In this document: positions 54,625 to 64,000 of the stretch, piece after piece
How the letters are laid out: every line of letters begins with the position of its first letter
How positions within the stretch are numbered: the stretch's first letter is position 1
Position numbers and translations under genes: made by a program
Notes under the pieces: generated by a model
What the model was told of the DNA's origin: nothing
The model's database searches: none
What the model saw: only the letters and a program-made list of their open reading frames with translations
Assembly (NCBI GenBank): GCA_027494035.1
Contig: JAOSJQ010000012.1
Location: 1 to 64,000 of the forward strand
Reading direction: 5' to 3'
Length of the DNA: 64,000 nt
Source: UTCFX2 sp002050125
GTDB lineage: Bacteria; Chloroflexota; Anaerolineae; Anaerolineales; UBA4823

Positions 54625-55662
54625 ATGAGAATAGCTGATCGCGCCTTACAGGATCGTCTGGATCGGGTTGACCGCTTGCTGCAGCGTCATCCAGAGGGTC
54701 TGCGCGAAAGCGAAATCGCGCAGCAACTCAATTTCGGACGCCGCAGCACCAACAACTACCTGCGTGAGCTAGAGCTTCAAGGTCGCACCTATCGAGAGGA
54801 TCAACTCTGGTACCCGTTACCGCACCAGGGAATCGTCTTGCGCCGCTTCGAGATGAACCCTGAGGAAGCCATGACCCTCTACTTGGCGGTACGCCTCTTC
54901 GTTAAGTACAGCGACCAGCGCAACGAAGCCGCTGAGACGGCGCTGACTCGCCTGGCTCAGATTCTAAGCGATGATATGGGCCTGGGCGACGATATCCTGG
55001 CAGCCGCCCAGGAGCTGGCTCGACGTCCCACAGCGCCGGGTTATGAGAGCATCTTCCGCACCGTGATGCGCAGCTACATCTATCGTCGCAAGATGGCTAT
55101 CGTCTACCAGCCTTATCGCGGGCGACCTTTCGAGACCATCTTCTCCCCCTATCTCCTGGAGCCATCCGCGATCGGCTTTGCCACCTATGTGATCGGGCAC
55201 AGCAGTGTCGTCAATGATCTGCGTACCTTCAAGCTGGAACGCATTACACGTGCACGCTTGCTGCTGCAGGACGAGTACCAGATTCCCGCCGACTTCCCCG
55301 GCCTGGAACTCTTGCGCAGCGCCTGGTCTATCTTCTACGGAGAACAACTGACCCGCGTGGTCTTGCGCTTTCACCCGGACGTAGCCCGTCGCGTGCAGGA
55401 AACGCAGTGGCATCCGTCACAGGAATTAACCTGGGACCAAGAGAATCCGGGCCACCTATTGCTGTCTCTGGAAGTAGCTAACATCACCGATCTCAGGCCC
55501 TGGATTCGTGGCTGGGGGGCCAACTGCGAGGTGCTCGAACCCGCAGAGTTACGCGACGAGATGGTCGGCGAAGCCCGGCGGATGGCCCATCTCTATGGTT
55601 GGCATACGTCAACTGACCGTCAGCGCGATCACGGTCGTTTCAAGGACATTTTTGGAGACTAA
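54625..55662 (+). CDS. WYL-domain transcriptional regulator of the Cas operon
   Basis: A 345-residue protein with an N-terminal winged helix (LRESEIAQQLNFGRRSTNNYLREL) and a central WYL-type domain (MAIVYQPYRGRPFETIFSPYLLEP, ATYVIGHSS, FKLERITRARLL), followed by a C-terminal WCX-like extension. WYL regulators commonly sit beside CRISPR-Cas and other defence genes and respond to nucleic acid ligands. It ends five bases before the Cas3 start, so it is co-transcribed and may autoregulate the operon. Confidence 0.9.
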   Translation: MRIADRALQDRLDRVDRLLQRHPEGLRESEIAQQLNFGRRSTNNYLRELELQGRTYREDQLWYPLPHQGIVLRRFEMNPEEAMTLYLAVRLFVKYSDQRNEAAETALTRLAQILSDDMGLGDDILAAAQELARRPTAPGYESIFRTVMRSYIYRRKMAIVYQPYRGRPFETIFSPYLLEPSAIGFATYVIGHSSVVNDLRTFKLERITRARLLLQDEYQIPADFPGLELLRSAWSIFYGEQLTRVVLRFHPDVARRVQETQWHPSQELTWDQENPGHLLLSLEVANITDLRPWIRGWGANCEVLEPAELRDEMVGEARRMAHLYGWHTSTDRQRDHGRFKDIFGD

Positions 55663-55666
55663 AGTC

Positions 55667-58093
55667 ATGAGCACCAATGGACTCTGGCCGCACCAGGAGC
55701 GGGTTTTTGATCTCCTTCTGAAAGAGCGCCGCAATGTGATCCTGCAGGCCCCGACGGGCTCAGGAAAGACGCGGGCGGCGTTGTACCCTTTTCTGACTGC
55801 GCTCGACTATGAGACGGAGTACCACCAGCACTTTCCGCACAAATGCCTCTACTCAGTGCCGATGCGCGTGCTGGCCAGGCAGTTCTATGAGGAATACAGC
55901 CAGACAGTGCGCAGATACGGCCTCAAGTACGCACTAGACATCTCTTCTGCTATCCAAACTGGCGAGCAGCAAACCAGCCGCGACCTGAGCGCCAATCTGA
56001 TCTTCGCCACCATTGATCAGACGCTCAGCAGCTTCCTGCTCACTCCCTACAGCCTGCCGCTGCGCCGGGCCAACCTGAACGCGGCGGCGGTCATGGGATC
56101 GTACCTGGTTTTCGACGAATTTCATCTTTTCGATCCAGATTCGACGCTACCGACGGCCCTGCATATGCTGCAAATGTTGCGCGGCATGACGCCCTTCGTG
56201 CTGATGACGGCCACGTTCAGCCGCGATATGCTCGCTGGCCTGGCCGGCGTCCTGGATGCGGAGGTAGTGCCCGGCACGGACGAGGAACGCCAGCAGCTTC
56301 AACACCTGGAATCGCAGCAGAAGACTCGCAGCTATCACGTCGTCGAGCAGCCGCTCACGGCCAGCGCCGTGCTCGAAAAGCACCGAGGGCGCTCGCTGGT
56401 CATCTGCAACACGGTGGATCGCGCTCGTGCCCTCTACGAGGCATTGCGGAACGCAAAAGACCCGCACACCGAAGTCTGGCTGCTGCATAGCCGCTTCCTG
56501 CGCAAAGACCGTGATGAGATCGAAGAGCGCCTTCACGCCCGCTTCGCCAAAGGCACGGCGGACGGCAGCCTGATCGTCGTCTCCACACAGGCCATCGAGG
56601 TGGGCGTGGACATTACCAGCACCGCCCTGCACACCGAACTCGCTCCCGCCAACTCCGTCTTGCAGCGGGCGGGGCGCTGTGCCCGTTACAAGGGCGAGGA
56701 AGGGGACGTGTATATCTACCCCTACGCGCTCGATGCCGCTTCTGGTGAAGTGCTCGACCTGTGCGAACACCCCGAACCGTATGCTGGCAAAGAAGAGCGA
56801 AAGCTGTTCGGCTCGACGCTGGAGCAGTTCCGCGAACGCTCCGGTTGTGCCCTGGACTTCCTGGCCGAACAGGAAATCATCTCCGCGGTGCACGGCCCGC
56901 TCGACCAGCAGATCATCGAGGCGCTGCGCCAGGGCGCCTACGAGCACCGGCAGCGAATGTTCGCGGTGATGCGCCACGACGATACCTCCGACGCACGGCA
57001 TCTCATCCGCGAAATCTTCCAGCAACAGGTGACCATTCATCCCAACCCGGATGAACTGCTCACCGCTCCCTTCGATGCGCCGTCTTTTGGAGTTTATCCG
57101 GGCACGTTGCAGAAGTATGTCACAGGCTGGCTGGAACGGGCCGATGCACTTGAACTCCCCTGGGCAGTCAAATACTTGCGCGCTGTGCCCGATGAAGAGG
57201 CCAGCCAGGCCAACCGTTCGGTCTACATATGGGAAGACGTGTACACCCCCAAAACAGCCTGGGGCGCGCCGCTGATCGTGGTGCACCCATCCCTGGCGAC
57301 CTACGACCCCGCCCTGGGCTTTCTGCCGGATCGCGGCGGGACATGGCGGGCTGAGTTGCCCAGCAGAGACCAGCGCAGCGAACGCCCCGATTACACCTAT
57401 CACCTGGAAACCTACGAAGACCATATCCGCCGCGTATACGCGGCTTTCGAGGAGCTGTGGCCGGAACTGGACTATGCCGCGCACCGCCTGGAAGAACGCT
57501 ATGATTGGCCGCGGGGCAGCATCCGGCGGGCGGCGGAGCTGGCCGTACTGCTGCACGACGTGGGCAAGCTAAGTGTCAGGTGGCAGGGCTGGGTGAAGCG
57601 TTATCAAGAGGAGATCGGGATGCCCGTGCAGGCAGGGCAGGCTTATGCGCATACGGAAGTGCAGGACGACGCGCACCGCGAAGCCGAACGAAAGGCAGGC
57701 AGGCGTCCCTGGCACGCGGTGGAGGGGGCGATTGCCACTGCACCCATCCTGTTTGGCATCTTCGCAGAGCAGCTACCGCTGGCGAAGGCGGCTTTCAGCG
57801 CCATTGCCCGCCACCATGCGCCAAAGTCGGACGATAACCAGCCCTTCCGGTTGGTCAGAAATGCCCCGGCACATATCCGGGCAGTCTTGCGCCAAGAGGA
57901 TGAGGTTGGCGACTGGATTGAGAACCTGGCCGGATTAAGCGAGGAGATCCCTTCTGGTTTCGGGGCAAGCGAAGCTATCGCCCAGCCCGAAGAGAACGAC
58001 GACTTGGCGAGTTTCCTGGCCTATCTGCTCATTGTCCGCGCCCTGCGCCGCGCCGATCAACGTGGGACGGAGCGCGGAACCGGAAGTCTATGA
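55667..58093 (+). CDS. cas3: Cas3: helicase with C-terminal HD nuclease
   Basis: An 808-residue Cas3. The superfamily 2 helicase comes first: Walker A APTGSGKT (28-35), DEFH (150-153), MTATF (motif III) and the QRAGRCARY motif VI. The HD nuclease follows, with LLHDVGKL (H630-D631) and further His residues (YAHTEVQDDAH, AVEGAI). Most Cas3 proteins have HD at the N-terminus; the reversed order is known in a few type I subtypes. It unwinds and cuts DNA recognised by Cascade. The start at 55667 follows the WYL stop by four bases. Confidence 0.93.
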   Translation: MSTNGLWPHQERVFDLLLKERRNVILQAPTGSGKTRAALYPFLTALDYETEYHQHFPHKCLYSVPMRVLARQFYEEYSQTVRRYGLKYALDISSAIQTGEQQTSRDLSANLIFATIDQTLSSFLLTPYSLPLRRANLNAAAVMGSYLVFDEFHLFDPDSTLPTALHMLQMLRGMTPFVLMTATFSRDMLAGLAGVLDAEVVPGTDEERQQLQHLESQQKTRSYHVVEQPLTASAVLEKHRGRSLVICNTVDRARALYEALRNAKDPHTEVWLLHSRFLRKDRDEIEERLHARFAKGTADGSLIVVSTQAIEVGVDITSTALHTELAPANSVLQRAGRCARYKGEEGDVYIYPYALDAASGEVLDLCEHPEPYAGKEERKLFGSTLEQFRERSGCALDFLAEQEIISAVHGPLDQQIIEALRQGAYEHRQRMFAVMRHDDTSDARHLIREIFQQQVTIHPNPDELLTAPFDAPSFGVYPGTLQKYVTGWLERADALELPWAVKYLRAVPDEEASQANRSVYIWEDVYTPKTAWGAPLIVVHPSLATYDPALGFLPDRGGTWRAELPSRDQRSERPDYTYHLETYEDHIRRVYAAFEELWPELDYAAHRLEERYDWPRGSIRRAAELAVLLHDVGKLSVRWQGWVKRYQEEIGMPVQAGQAYAHTEVQDDAHREAERKAGRRPWHAVEGAIATAPILFGIFAEQLPLAKAAFSAIARHHAPKSDDNQPFRLVRNAPAHIRAVLRQEDEVGDWIENLAGLSEEIPSGFGASEAIAQPEENDDLASFLAYLLIVRALRRADQRGTERGTGSL

Positions 58094-58124
58094 CACACGA
58101 GTTGAGAACCCATAAGGAGGCGTG

Positions 58125-59888
58125 ATGGAGGAGTACAAATGCTTCTACATAGATAAAACCAGCCAGACCTTTGCCGACATCCTGACTGCCTTTGGCCTGG
58201 CACGTATCGTAGACGAACTGCTCCGTGAGCAGACGAAAGGAGGGGGAAATGTCCTGATTCAAGACAAAGGGCCGTACTACCAACTGACATGCACACCGGC
58301 CCTGGAACGGAGGACGGTCGAGAGCCAGCAAGAGTTGTCCCTTCTCAAGGCGATCGCCACCGCCAAGAACCGGGACAAGCTGCCCGCCGATCTTCCGTCC
58401 TACCTGACAGTTGATTACGAGCAGGAGCGCGAGCGAGTCAACCTGTTCTTTGCCGCTCGCAAGGCAGGCGGGGACAGCAGCGCCTTGCCTGAAAGGCCGC
58501 ACCCGCACTGGGACATCTTCAAGGCGATCAACGCCCCAGGGGGGCCACTCATCGGCTACAACAGCCTGGCGCTGGACTGGTGGACGATCCGCCAGGCGCA
58601 CCCGCAGGTGTTGCTGTTGCTGCTCGATCTGTACAGCGACACTCCCAACGACTATGAGACTGCCGAAAACCGGTGGAAGGAGTTGGACAAACAGTACGGC
58701 TGGGGAATCAAAGGCCAAGCGACCTGCCAGCAACTCTACAATCCCGACCAGGGCAAGGGGCAGAACCGAACTAAGGCCGACGCCCTGAGCATCGGCAACC
58801 AGAGCGCACTGTGGTTGGTGGAATGGCTGAAAGCGGCTGGCTTCTACGAAGCCGCGCTGACCCGCCAGGTACGCGGCGCGAAAGACCGCAAGACCTTCGT
58901 CGTCGCCCCGCGCGAGCTGACCTTTTCCGAGAGCCGGGCGATCATGAGCCGCTTTGTGGACAAAATGCAGATGTCAGAAGCCGCGACGCGCTTCGACATC
59001 CTGGCTGCGCTACGCTACACCAGGGCCTTGCTGGAACACTTCACCGCCGAGCCGGGCGGCCTGGCTCGTCTGCTGGGCCTGCAACAGGTCAAGAAGCGCG
59101 TGGTAGGGGGCTTCCGCACCGCCTTCTACAAAGACCTGGGCAACGCCACGGCCACCATGAACCTGGCCTTCGTCGCGTTGCCGGGTTGGGTCGAGGTTCG
59201 CTCGCGCGAGGAAGTAGACCTGTACACCGGCCTCCTGGCCGAACTCGAAAGCTTTGTGCGCCAGTTCGACGAATCGCACAGCGACGCCTTCACGCTGCTG
59301 CAATACCTGCGCGATTTTGTCTCCGGCGACGACCTGGACGCTTTCTTCCGCTTCACCAATGCCTTCCCCGCCTACCTGATGGGACAGTTGGAACGCAACA
59401 ATCGCACCCGTCAGCTGACGACTGAGTTCATCGAAAGGTTGATCATGAGCACAGAGAAACGCCTCTCACGCATCCTGGAAAGCCAGGGGTTCCGCAACAT
59501 CGCCTACGCCATCCGGCAGAGCACCGTCACGGCGCAGTATCGCAAGAAGCAGGGCGACCGCAAATATGACGTGCGCTACGGGCTGGGGCAGGAACTGGCC
59601 CGCAAGGCGCGTTACCCAGAGAGCTTCATCGCTGCCCTGAGCGACTTCCTGCACAAATACAACGCGGAGAACGCGCAGGTGATGGAGAACCGTAGCGGGC
59701 CGTACCGCCGCAGCGTCAAGACCACTGACATTGGCGAGATCGTGGCCTTGATAGACGAGTTCGGCTCCGAGACCGTCGCCAATCTCTTGATCGCCTACGG
59801 CTATGCCCGCGAACCCTACGAGGCAGAACCGGGCGAATCCGAAACAAAAGCGCCAGAAACTACCGATGAGGAGGAAATTACCCAATGA
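58125..59888 (+). CDS. cas8: Cas8-like large subunit of a type I effector
   Basis: A 587-residue protein I identify as Cas8 mainly from its place between cas3 and cas7 and its size. N-terminal IDKTSQTFADILTAFGLARIVDELL and the C-terminal DIGEIVALIDEFGSETVANLLIAYGYARE segments recall Cas8a/Cst1/DevT-type proteins. In Cascade this subunit recognises the PAM. No Cys zinc cluster stands out. The ATG at 58125 has TAAGGAGG ahead; it overlaps cas7 by four bases (ATGA). Confidence 0.75.
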   Translation: MEEYKCFYIDKTSQTFADILTAFGLARIVDELLREQTKGGGNVLIQDKGPYYQLTCTPALERRTVESQQELSLLKAIATAKNRDKLPADLPSYLTVDYEQERERVNLFFAARKAGGDSSALPERPHPHWDIFKAINAPGGPLIGYNSLALDWWTIRQAHPQVLLLLLDLYSDTPNDYETAENRWKELDKQYGWGIKGQATCQQLYNPDQGKGQNRTKADALSIGNQSALWLVEWLKAAGFYEAALTRQVRGAKDRKTFVVAPRELTFSESRAIMSRFVDKMQMSEAATRFDILAALRYTRALLEHFTAEPGGLARLLGLQQVKKRVVGGFRTAFYKDLGNATATMNLAFVALPGWVEVRSREEVDLYTGLLAELESFVRQFDESHSDAFTLLQYLRDFVSGDDLDAFFRFTNAFPAYLMGQLERNNRTRQLTTEFIERLIMSTEKRLSRILESQGFRNIAYAIRQSTVTAQYRKKQGDRKYDVRYGLGQELARKARYPESFIAALSDFLHKYNAENAQVMENRSGPYRRSVKTTDIGEIVALIDEFGSETVANLLIAYGYAREPYEAEPGESETKAPETTDEEEITQ

Positions 59889-60868
59889 CCACCCAGCTCT
59901 ATAGTCTCTCGATCAGCGCCCGCGCCACGCTCGACATGCACAGCCTGAACAACGAGGGCGGCGAAGGCAACCAGATTCAGACGCGCATGGTCAACATCGT
60001 TGATCAGCACGGGCACCTGCAGAACGTCAACGCCATCAGCGGCGACATGTTCAAGCACATCCAGGCGGAGCACCTGTTCCACATCGCCCGCGAACGCCAT
60101 GACCTGCCGCTGTGCGCCGGCTGCCGCGAGTTCAACGCCAACCGCATTAACGCAGATGGCAAGTTCATTGCCGGCACCAAGAGCCTCAGCGACGCCGAAA
60201 CACTCGACGCCATGCTGCGGGCCTGCGCGATGGACGACATCGAAGGCATCCTTATCACGGAGGGCGGACGTAGCGTTCCCCGCAAGAGCGTGATCGAGTT
60301 CGGCTGGGTGGTGGGCGTGCCCGACCGCGTGGAGACCGACAGCTACTTCCATGTCAAGTATGCCACCGAGCGCAGCGGGGAACAGCGCGCCGCCGACCGT
60401 GAGGCGGTTGGAACCGGCGCGAACCTGGGCCAGGCCATCTTCCACCGCCCGGCCTCGTCGGGCATCTACGCCGCCGTGTGCCACCTGGAACTGGCCCGCA
60501 TCGGCTTCAACGACATCACGCAGCAGTACGCCATCAGCGAGGACGAGCGTGCCCTGCGCGCCCAGGCCCTGCTGCAAAGCGTGCTCTACACCTTTCTGCA
60601 GCCCAACGGCGCGATGCGCTCGGCCCAGGCCCCGCACCTGGTGGACTTCTCCGGCGTGCTGACGCTCAGCAGCGGGCCGGTGCCTGCCCCCACCGTCAGC
60701 CCGCTGAAGGACGACTACCGCGAGCAGATCGCACGCGTGCGCGACGCACTGGAGCGCATCTCGGCGGGCACGGTGAGCGTGACCACCTTCGATTCGCTGG
60801 GCGACTTCACTGATCTCATTGGGGAACTGCTGAAGACCACCGTGCCCTATGAACTGCGCTACGTCTGA
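59885..60868 (+). CDS. cas7: Cas7, DevR/Cst2 family
   Basis: A 327-residue Cas7 backbone protein of the DevR/Cst2 type. The start LYSLSISARATLDMHSLNNEG, NAISGDMFKHIQAEHL, and the later FGWVVGVPDR and YAAVCHLELARIGFN segments are characteristic. Several copies coat the crRNA in the effector complex. Its ATG overlaps the cas8 stop. Cas5 follows after 11 bases. Confidence 0.9.
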   Translation: MTTQLYSLSISARATLDMHSLNNEGGEGNQIQTRMVNIVDQHGHLQNVNAISGDMFKHIQAEHLFHIARERHDLPLCAGCREFNANRINADGKFIAGTKSLSDAETLDAMLRACAMDDIEGILITEGGRSVPRKSVIEFGWVVGVPDRVETDSYFHVKYATERSGEQRAADREAVGTGANLGQAIFHRPASSGIYAAVCHLELARIGFNDITQQYAISEDERALRAQALLQSVLYTFLQPNGAMRSAQAPHLVDFSGVLTLSSGPVPAPTVSPLKDDYREQIARVRDALERISAGTVSVTTFDSLGDFTDLIGELLKTTVPYELRYV

Positions 60869-60879
60869 GGGAGGCTGCC

Positions 60880-61595
60880 ATGTGGCTCATGGCTGAATAC
60901 GAGGCCAGTGCCCTCTTCACCCTCAAACCGGCGACGGCGACGGCCTCCGGCGGCAAGACGCTGCTGGTGCCCACGCCCTTCGCCATCAAGATGGCGCTGC
61001 TGGACGCCGCCTGCCGCCTGGAAGGGCAGGCCGCCGCGGAAGAAGCGTGGGGCTGGCTAGGCAACCTGACCGTGGCGCTGCGCCCTGCCCCCCACCGTGG
61101 TGGTGAACAACACCTTCACCAAGGTGCTCAAAGCCGCGTCGTGGCGACGCCAGGCCCGGCAGCAAGCACGCCGGCTACTTCCAGCAGACGATCAACTACC
61201 GCGAGTATGCGCAACTGGCCGGGACGTTCGCCATCGCCCTGGAACTGAGCGCCGACGCCGATCCCGACCGCCTGGCCCACTGGCTGCTGCACGTCAACTA
61301 CCTGGGCAAGCGCGGCAGCTTCATCCAGCTTCAGGGCGTGCCCGAAATCCTGGACGACCTGCCGCCTGGCTTCATCGTCGTGGACGGGCAGTTGCCGGGC
61401 TTCGACCTGGGCGCGGTGCTGACCCAACTGGACGATGTGGGCGACGAGCTTTCTTTCGCTCGCGCCAACATCTACTCCGGCAAGCCGATCACCCTGGGCA
61501 AGCATCGCGTGCTACGCCATGTCGCCCTGCCCTACCGGTTAGTAGCCAGCAGCCGCGGCTACAGCCACTATGAGCTTGCCGGGGAGGCGCCATGA
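60880..61595 (+). pseudogene. cas5: cas5, broken by two single-base insertions
   Basis: Three frames piece together one Cas5: WLMAEYEASALFTLKP and GGKTLLVPTPFAIKMALLDA, then TVVVNNTFTKVLK, then PGSKHAGYFQQTINYREYAQ to LPYRLVASSRGYSHYELAGEAP. The breaks are an extra C in the C6 run near 61092 and an extra G near 61131. Removing both restores a protein of about 238 residues. Cas5 caps the crRNA 5' handle in Cascade. The faults look like sequencing errors because the flanking genes are tight and intact. Its stop overlaps the cas6 ATG. Confidence 0.8.
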
Positions 61596-62552
61596 ATCTG
61601 ACCGTCCATCACCTGCTGTTTACGCTTCAGGCGCAGACGCTGGTGCACCTGGGGCCGCAGGCCGGGGCGCAGATTCGGGGTGGGTTGTGGGCGGCGCTAC
61701 GCGAGTTGGCCTGCGCCGCCCCCACTGTCCAGGGCGACCCCGATCACGCCCGGCACTGCCCCATGTGCCGCCTGGTCGCCCTGGAGACGGCGGAAAGCGC
61801 GCGGGGGTCACTCCCCGCGCCCCTTCGCGGTGCGCCCGCCCCTGCCCGCGCACCCTGGTCAGGGTGGAGTCTACCCCAGCGGCGAGACCTTCACGGTGGG
61901 CATCAACCTCTTCGGCGAGGCAGTGGACTCGTTCCCCTACCTCTGCCAGGCGTTCCACCGCCTGGGCCAACTCGGCCTGGGCTACGGGCGCGGGCAGTTC
62001 GCCATCGAGCGGATTCAGGCAGTGAACCCGCTCAGCGGCGCAACGCACGACCTGATGGACGGTCGGCGCATTGTGGCTCTGCCCGCCCTGCCCGTTGAGG
62101 GCGATCTGGTGCGGCGGGCTGCGCGCGAGCTACCCGCCGACCGCCTGCGGCTGCGCTTCCTGACGCCCACCGAACTGACTTACCAGGGCGGGCACACCGA
62201 CCGCCCCTACTTCAATGTGCTCATCGCCCGCCTGCTGGAGCGTTGCCAGGCGCTCGAACAGCACTACACCCACGACCCTACGCCGCGCACCGTCTGGCAG
62301 GAGCGTTACCACTACCTGACGCAGGCCGCGCAGGAGGTGCGGCTGGCCGGGCACCGCACGCGCTGGGTGCGCGTCAAGAGCGGCTCGCGGCGCACGCAAA
62401 GCGTCAACGCCGTCAGTGGGTTCGTCGGCGAGGCCGTCGTGGAAGGAGACCTGGAACCGTTCCACGAATGGCTGGTGTGGGGAGCCAGCCTGCACGTCGG
62501 CAAGAACGCCGTGAAAGGCAATGGCTGGTATGACCTGGACAGCTGGCGCTAG
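61592..62552 (+). pseudogene. cas6: cas6, broken by one single-base insertion
   Basis: A Cas6 pre-crRNA endonuclease in two frames. The first reads FTLQAQTLVHLGPQAGAQIRGGLW and CPMCRLVALETAESARG; the second HSPRPFAVRPPLPAHPG, YPSGETFTVGINLFG and the C-terminal Gly-rich motif (VSGFVGEAVVEGD, LHVGKNAVKGNGWY). One extra G in the G5 run at 61803-61807 accounts for the break. The corrected protein is about 320 residues. It processes CRISPR transcripts. It is probably intact in the organism. Confidence 0.82.
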
Positions 62553-62573
62553 TGTGCAAGGAGTGAGGGCATC

Positions 62574-63601
62574 ATGGCGATTGTCGAACACCTGATCGCC
62601 GACACGTTCGGCACGCATATCGGCAAGTACAGCGAACGTCTGAAGATCACGCAGGGCGACGAAACCCTCCAACAAGCGCCCCTGTTGCACCTCAAAACGG
62701 TGCTGGTGACCAGCCGCGGCGTCAGCATCTCCGCCGACGCCCTCGAAGCGTGCGCTGAGCGCGGCATCCCGGTGTTCTTCCTGGACAGCCTGGGCCGCTG
62801 CTACGCCAGCCTGTATGCCGCCGGGCTGACTGGCACTGTGCTCACCCGGCGTGCGCAATTGCTCGCCTACCAGGATGGGCGCGGGACGGCCCTGGCGCTG
62901 GCCATCGCCGAAGGCAAGATTCGCAACCAGGCGGCCACGCTCAAATATCTGGCCAAGACGCGCAAAGAGAGCGATCCCGACGCCTACCAGGAACTTCAAC
63001 TGTGCGCCGGCGAGGTGCTCGACACCATCGCCGATCTGGATCGCCTGCCGCGCGAGCAGCCCATTGATGAGCTACGTGAGCGCATCCTGGCCGCCGAAGG
63101 GGAGCCGCGCGGCGGTATTGGTCGGCGGTGGGGGCAATCCTGCCCGCACAGTACGCCTGGCCGGGGCGGCAGGGGCGCGGCGCGACCGACCCGCTCAACA
63201 GCCTGCTCAACTATGGCTATGGCATCCTCTACAGCCGCATTGAGCAGGCCGTTGTCCTGGCCGGGCTTGATCCCTACGCAGGCTTCCTGCACGCCGACCG
63301 CCCCGGCAAGCCCAGCCTGGTGCTCGACCTGATCGAGGAGTTCCGCCAGGTGGCCATAGACCGGCTGGTGTTTGGGCTGGCCAACCGCGACTTCAAGGTG
63401 GAGCAGGACGGCAAGGGGCTGCTGACCAGCGAGACGCGCCGCGCCCTGGCCGAAAAGGTGCTGGAACACCTGGAAGCGGGGGTGCGCTATGAGGGCAAAC
63501 GGTACCCGCTGCGCTTTGTTATCCAGTCGCAGGCGCGCCATGTGGCGGCCTATTTGCGCGGCGAACGCGAAGCCTACGCAGCGTTTAAGGCGACCTGGTG
63601 A
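62574..63601 (+). pseudogene. cas1: cas1, broken by one single-base deletion
   Basis: Cas1 integrase in two frames. The N-terminal beta domain (LLHLKTVLVTSRGVSISADAL) and helical region lie in the first. The catalytic part is in the second: LLNYGYGILYSRIEQ, GFLHADRPGKPSLVLDLIEEF, with the metal-binding His and Asp. A missing G near 63103, in GAGCCGCG, breaks it; the repaired junction reads EGEAARRYWSAVGAI and includes the first catalytic Glu region. The corrected protein is about 342 residues. Its stop overlaps the cas2 ATG (TGATG). Confidence 0.85.
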
Positions 63602-63849
63602 TGCCGCAGGTGCTCGTCGTCTACGACATTGTTAACGACCGGGTACGCGGCAAGGTCGCGGATGCCTGCCTGGATTATGGACTGGATCGCATCCAGTTCA
63701 GCGCCTTTGCCGGCGAGCTAAGCCGCAATCACCAGCAGGAGCTGATGGTCAAAGTGCGCCGCTTGCTGGGAGATACGGAGGGGACGATCACGCTCGTCCC
63801 CATTTGTGAGAAGGATTGGAAGAACCGCATCGAGGTCAGCCATGCTTGA
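63601..63849 (+). CDS. cas2: Cas2
   Basis: An 82-residue Cas2. The ferredoxin-fold start VLVVYDIVNDRVRGKVADAC carries the conserved Asp after the first strand, and DRIQFSAFAGEL is the usual second segment. With Cas1 it forms the spacer-integration complex. The ATG overlaps the cas1 stop, and its end overlaps the cas4 start by eight bases. Confidence 0.93.
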   Translation: MPQVLVVYDIVNDRVRGKVADACLDYGLDRIQFSAFAGELSRNHQQELMVKVRRLLGDTEGTITLVPICEKDWKNRIEVSHA

Positions 63850-64000
63850 CGAAACTCGTTGGCTCTTCACGGTGACCGATCTCAAGCAGTACATGTATTG
63901 CCCGCGTATTTTGTACTACCAGACCTGCCTGCCCACGATCCGTCCCACCACCTACAAGATGCAGGCCGGCGTCGAAGCGCACGGCGAGGAGCGGCAACGG
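63842..64000 (+). CDS. cas4: Cas4, N-terminal part
   Basis: The first 53 codons of a Cas4 exonuclease, running off the window end. FTVTDLKQYMYCPRILYY carries the first Cys of the iron-sulphur cluster, and the following TYKMQAGVEAHGEER contains the conserved His/Glu helix. Cas4 trims protospacers and selects for the PAM. It overlaps cas2 by eight bases. Confidence 0.88.
   Translation, partial: MLDETRWLFTVTDLKQYMYCPRILYYQTCLPTIRPTTYKMQAGVEAHGEERQR

Noticed and set aside
56147..57556. 469-codon minus-strand frame
   Set aside because: It is antisense to cas3; the plus strand holds all helicase and HD motifs.
54335..64000. CRISPR repeat array
   Set aside because: No regularly spaced direct repeats were found; only the cas genes are present.

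Overview
The window looks like a chromosomal accessory region of a Chloroflexota-like bacterium. The evidence is indirect: sugar-catabolism operons, IS families and Cas protein types typical of that phylum, a moderate to high GC content, and no rRNA or other marker gene. It is crowded with insertion sequences: IS1 and IS3 remnants, IS982, an IS4-like element, two IS66 copies, ISAs1 and IS630. The sequence has two kinds of assembly problem. Three blocks of homopolymer low-complexity sequence (about 5511-5600, 30298-30866 and 51266-51541) look like bad gap fill, so linkage across them is unproven. Many otherwise healthy genes also carry single-base indels, mostly in G or C runs.

Layout. Positions 1-3590 hold IS1/IS3 debris followed by three oxidoreductases (MDR dehydrogenase, aldo/keto reductase, NmrA-like protein). 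Positions 3600-8543 are an IS cluster, including an IS982 that splits a transfer-type ATPase gene, an IS4-like element and an IS66. Positions 8546-9055 carry two divergent small HTH proteins. Positions 9435-21233 form one tight + strand operon, which I consider the most interesting part of the window: a multidomain transcription-factor-like protein, a tRNA-guanine-transglycosylase/DpdA-like enzyme, an unrecognised protein, a mini P-loop protein, a 1305-aa coiled-coil ATPase, a PglZ-type protein, a HerA-type ATPase and a GNAT acetyltransferase. It resembles a BREX/Pgl-like defence system in which the methyltransferase is replaced by a base-exchange enzyme related to 7-deazaguanine DNA modification. 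This is inference from the domains. Positions 21599-22857 hold four small GC-rich genes of unknown role.

Positions 23711-29653 encode an arabinoside-utilisation operon: ArsR-type regulator, sugar-binding protein, two MalF/MalG-type permeases and a GH51 alpha-L-arabinofuranosidase. An inverted, truncated copy of the same IS66 follows, then artefact sequence and a frameshifted ISAs1. Positions 32306-52238 are a 20-kb sugar cluster on one strand: two TIM-barrel isomerases, a SorC regulator, a metallo-hydrolase, an Rbs-type ABC transporter, three zinc MDR dehydrogenases, a class II aldolase, a Tm-1-like (UPF0261) protein, a GH38 alpha-mannosidase, a RuBisCO-like protein with an intact carbamylation motif, and a broken epimerase. 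An IS630 interrupts the cluster. It looks like a dedicated pathway for an unusual sugar or sugar acid.

Positions 52442-54334 hold a tyrosine recombinase with an upstream inverted-repeat site and a duplicated 3' tail. Positions 54625-64000 hold a type I CRISPR-Cas operon: WYL regulator, cas3 with a C-terminal HD domain, cas8, DevR-type cas7, cas5, cas6, cas1, cas2 and the start of cas4. No CRISPR array and no tRNA or rRNA gene were seen in the window.
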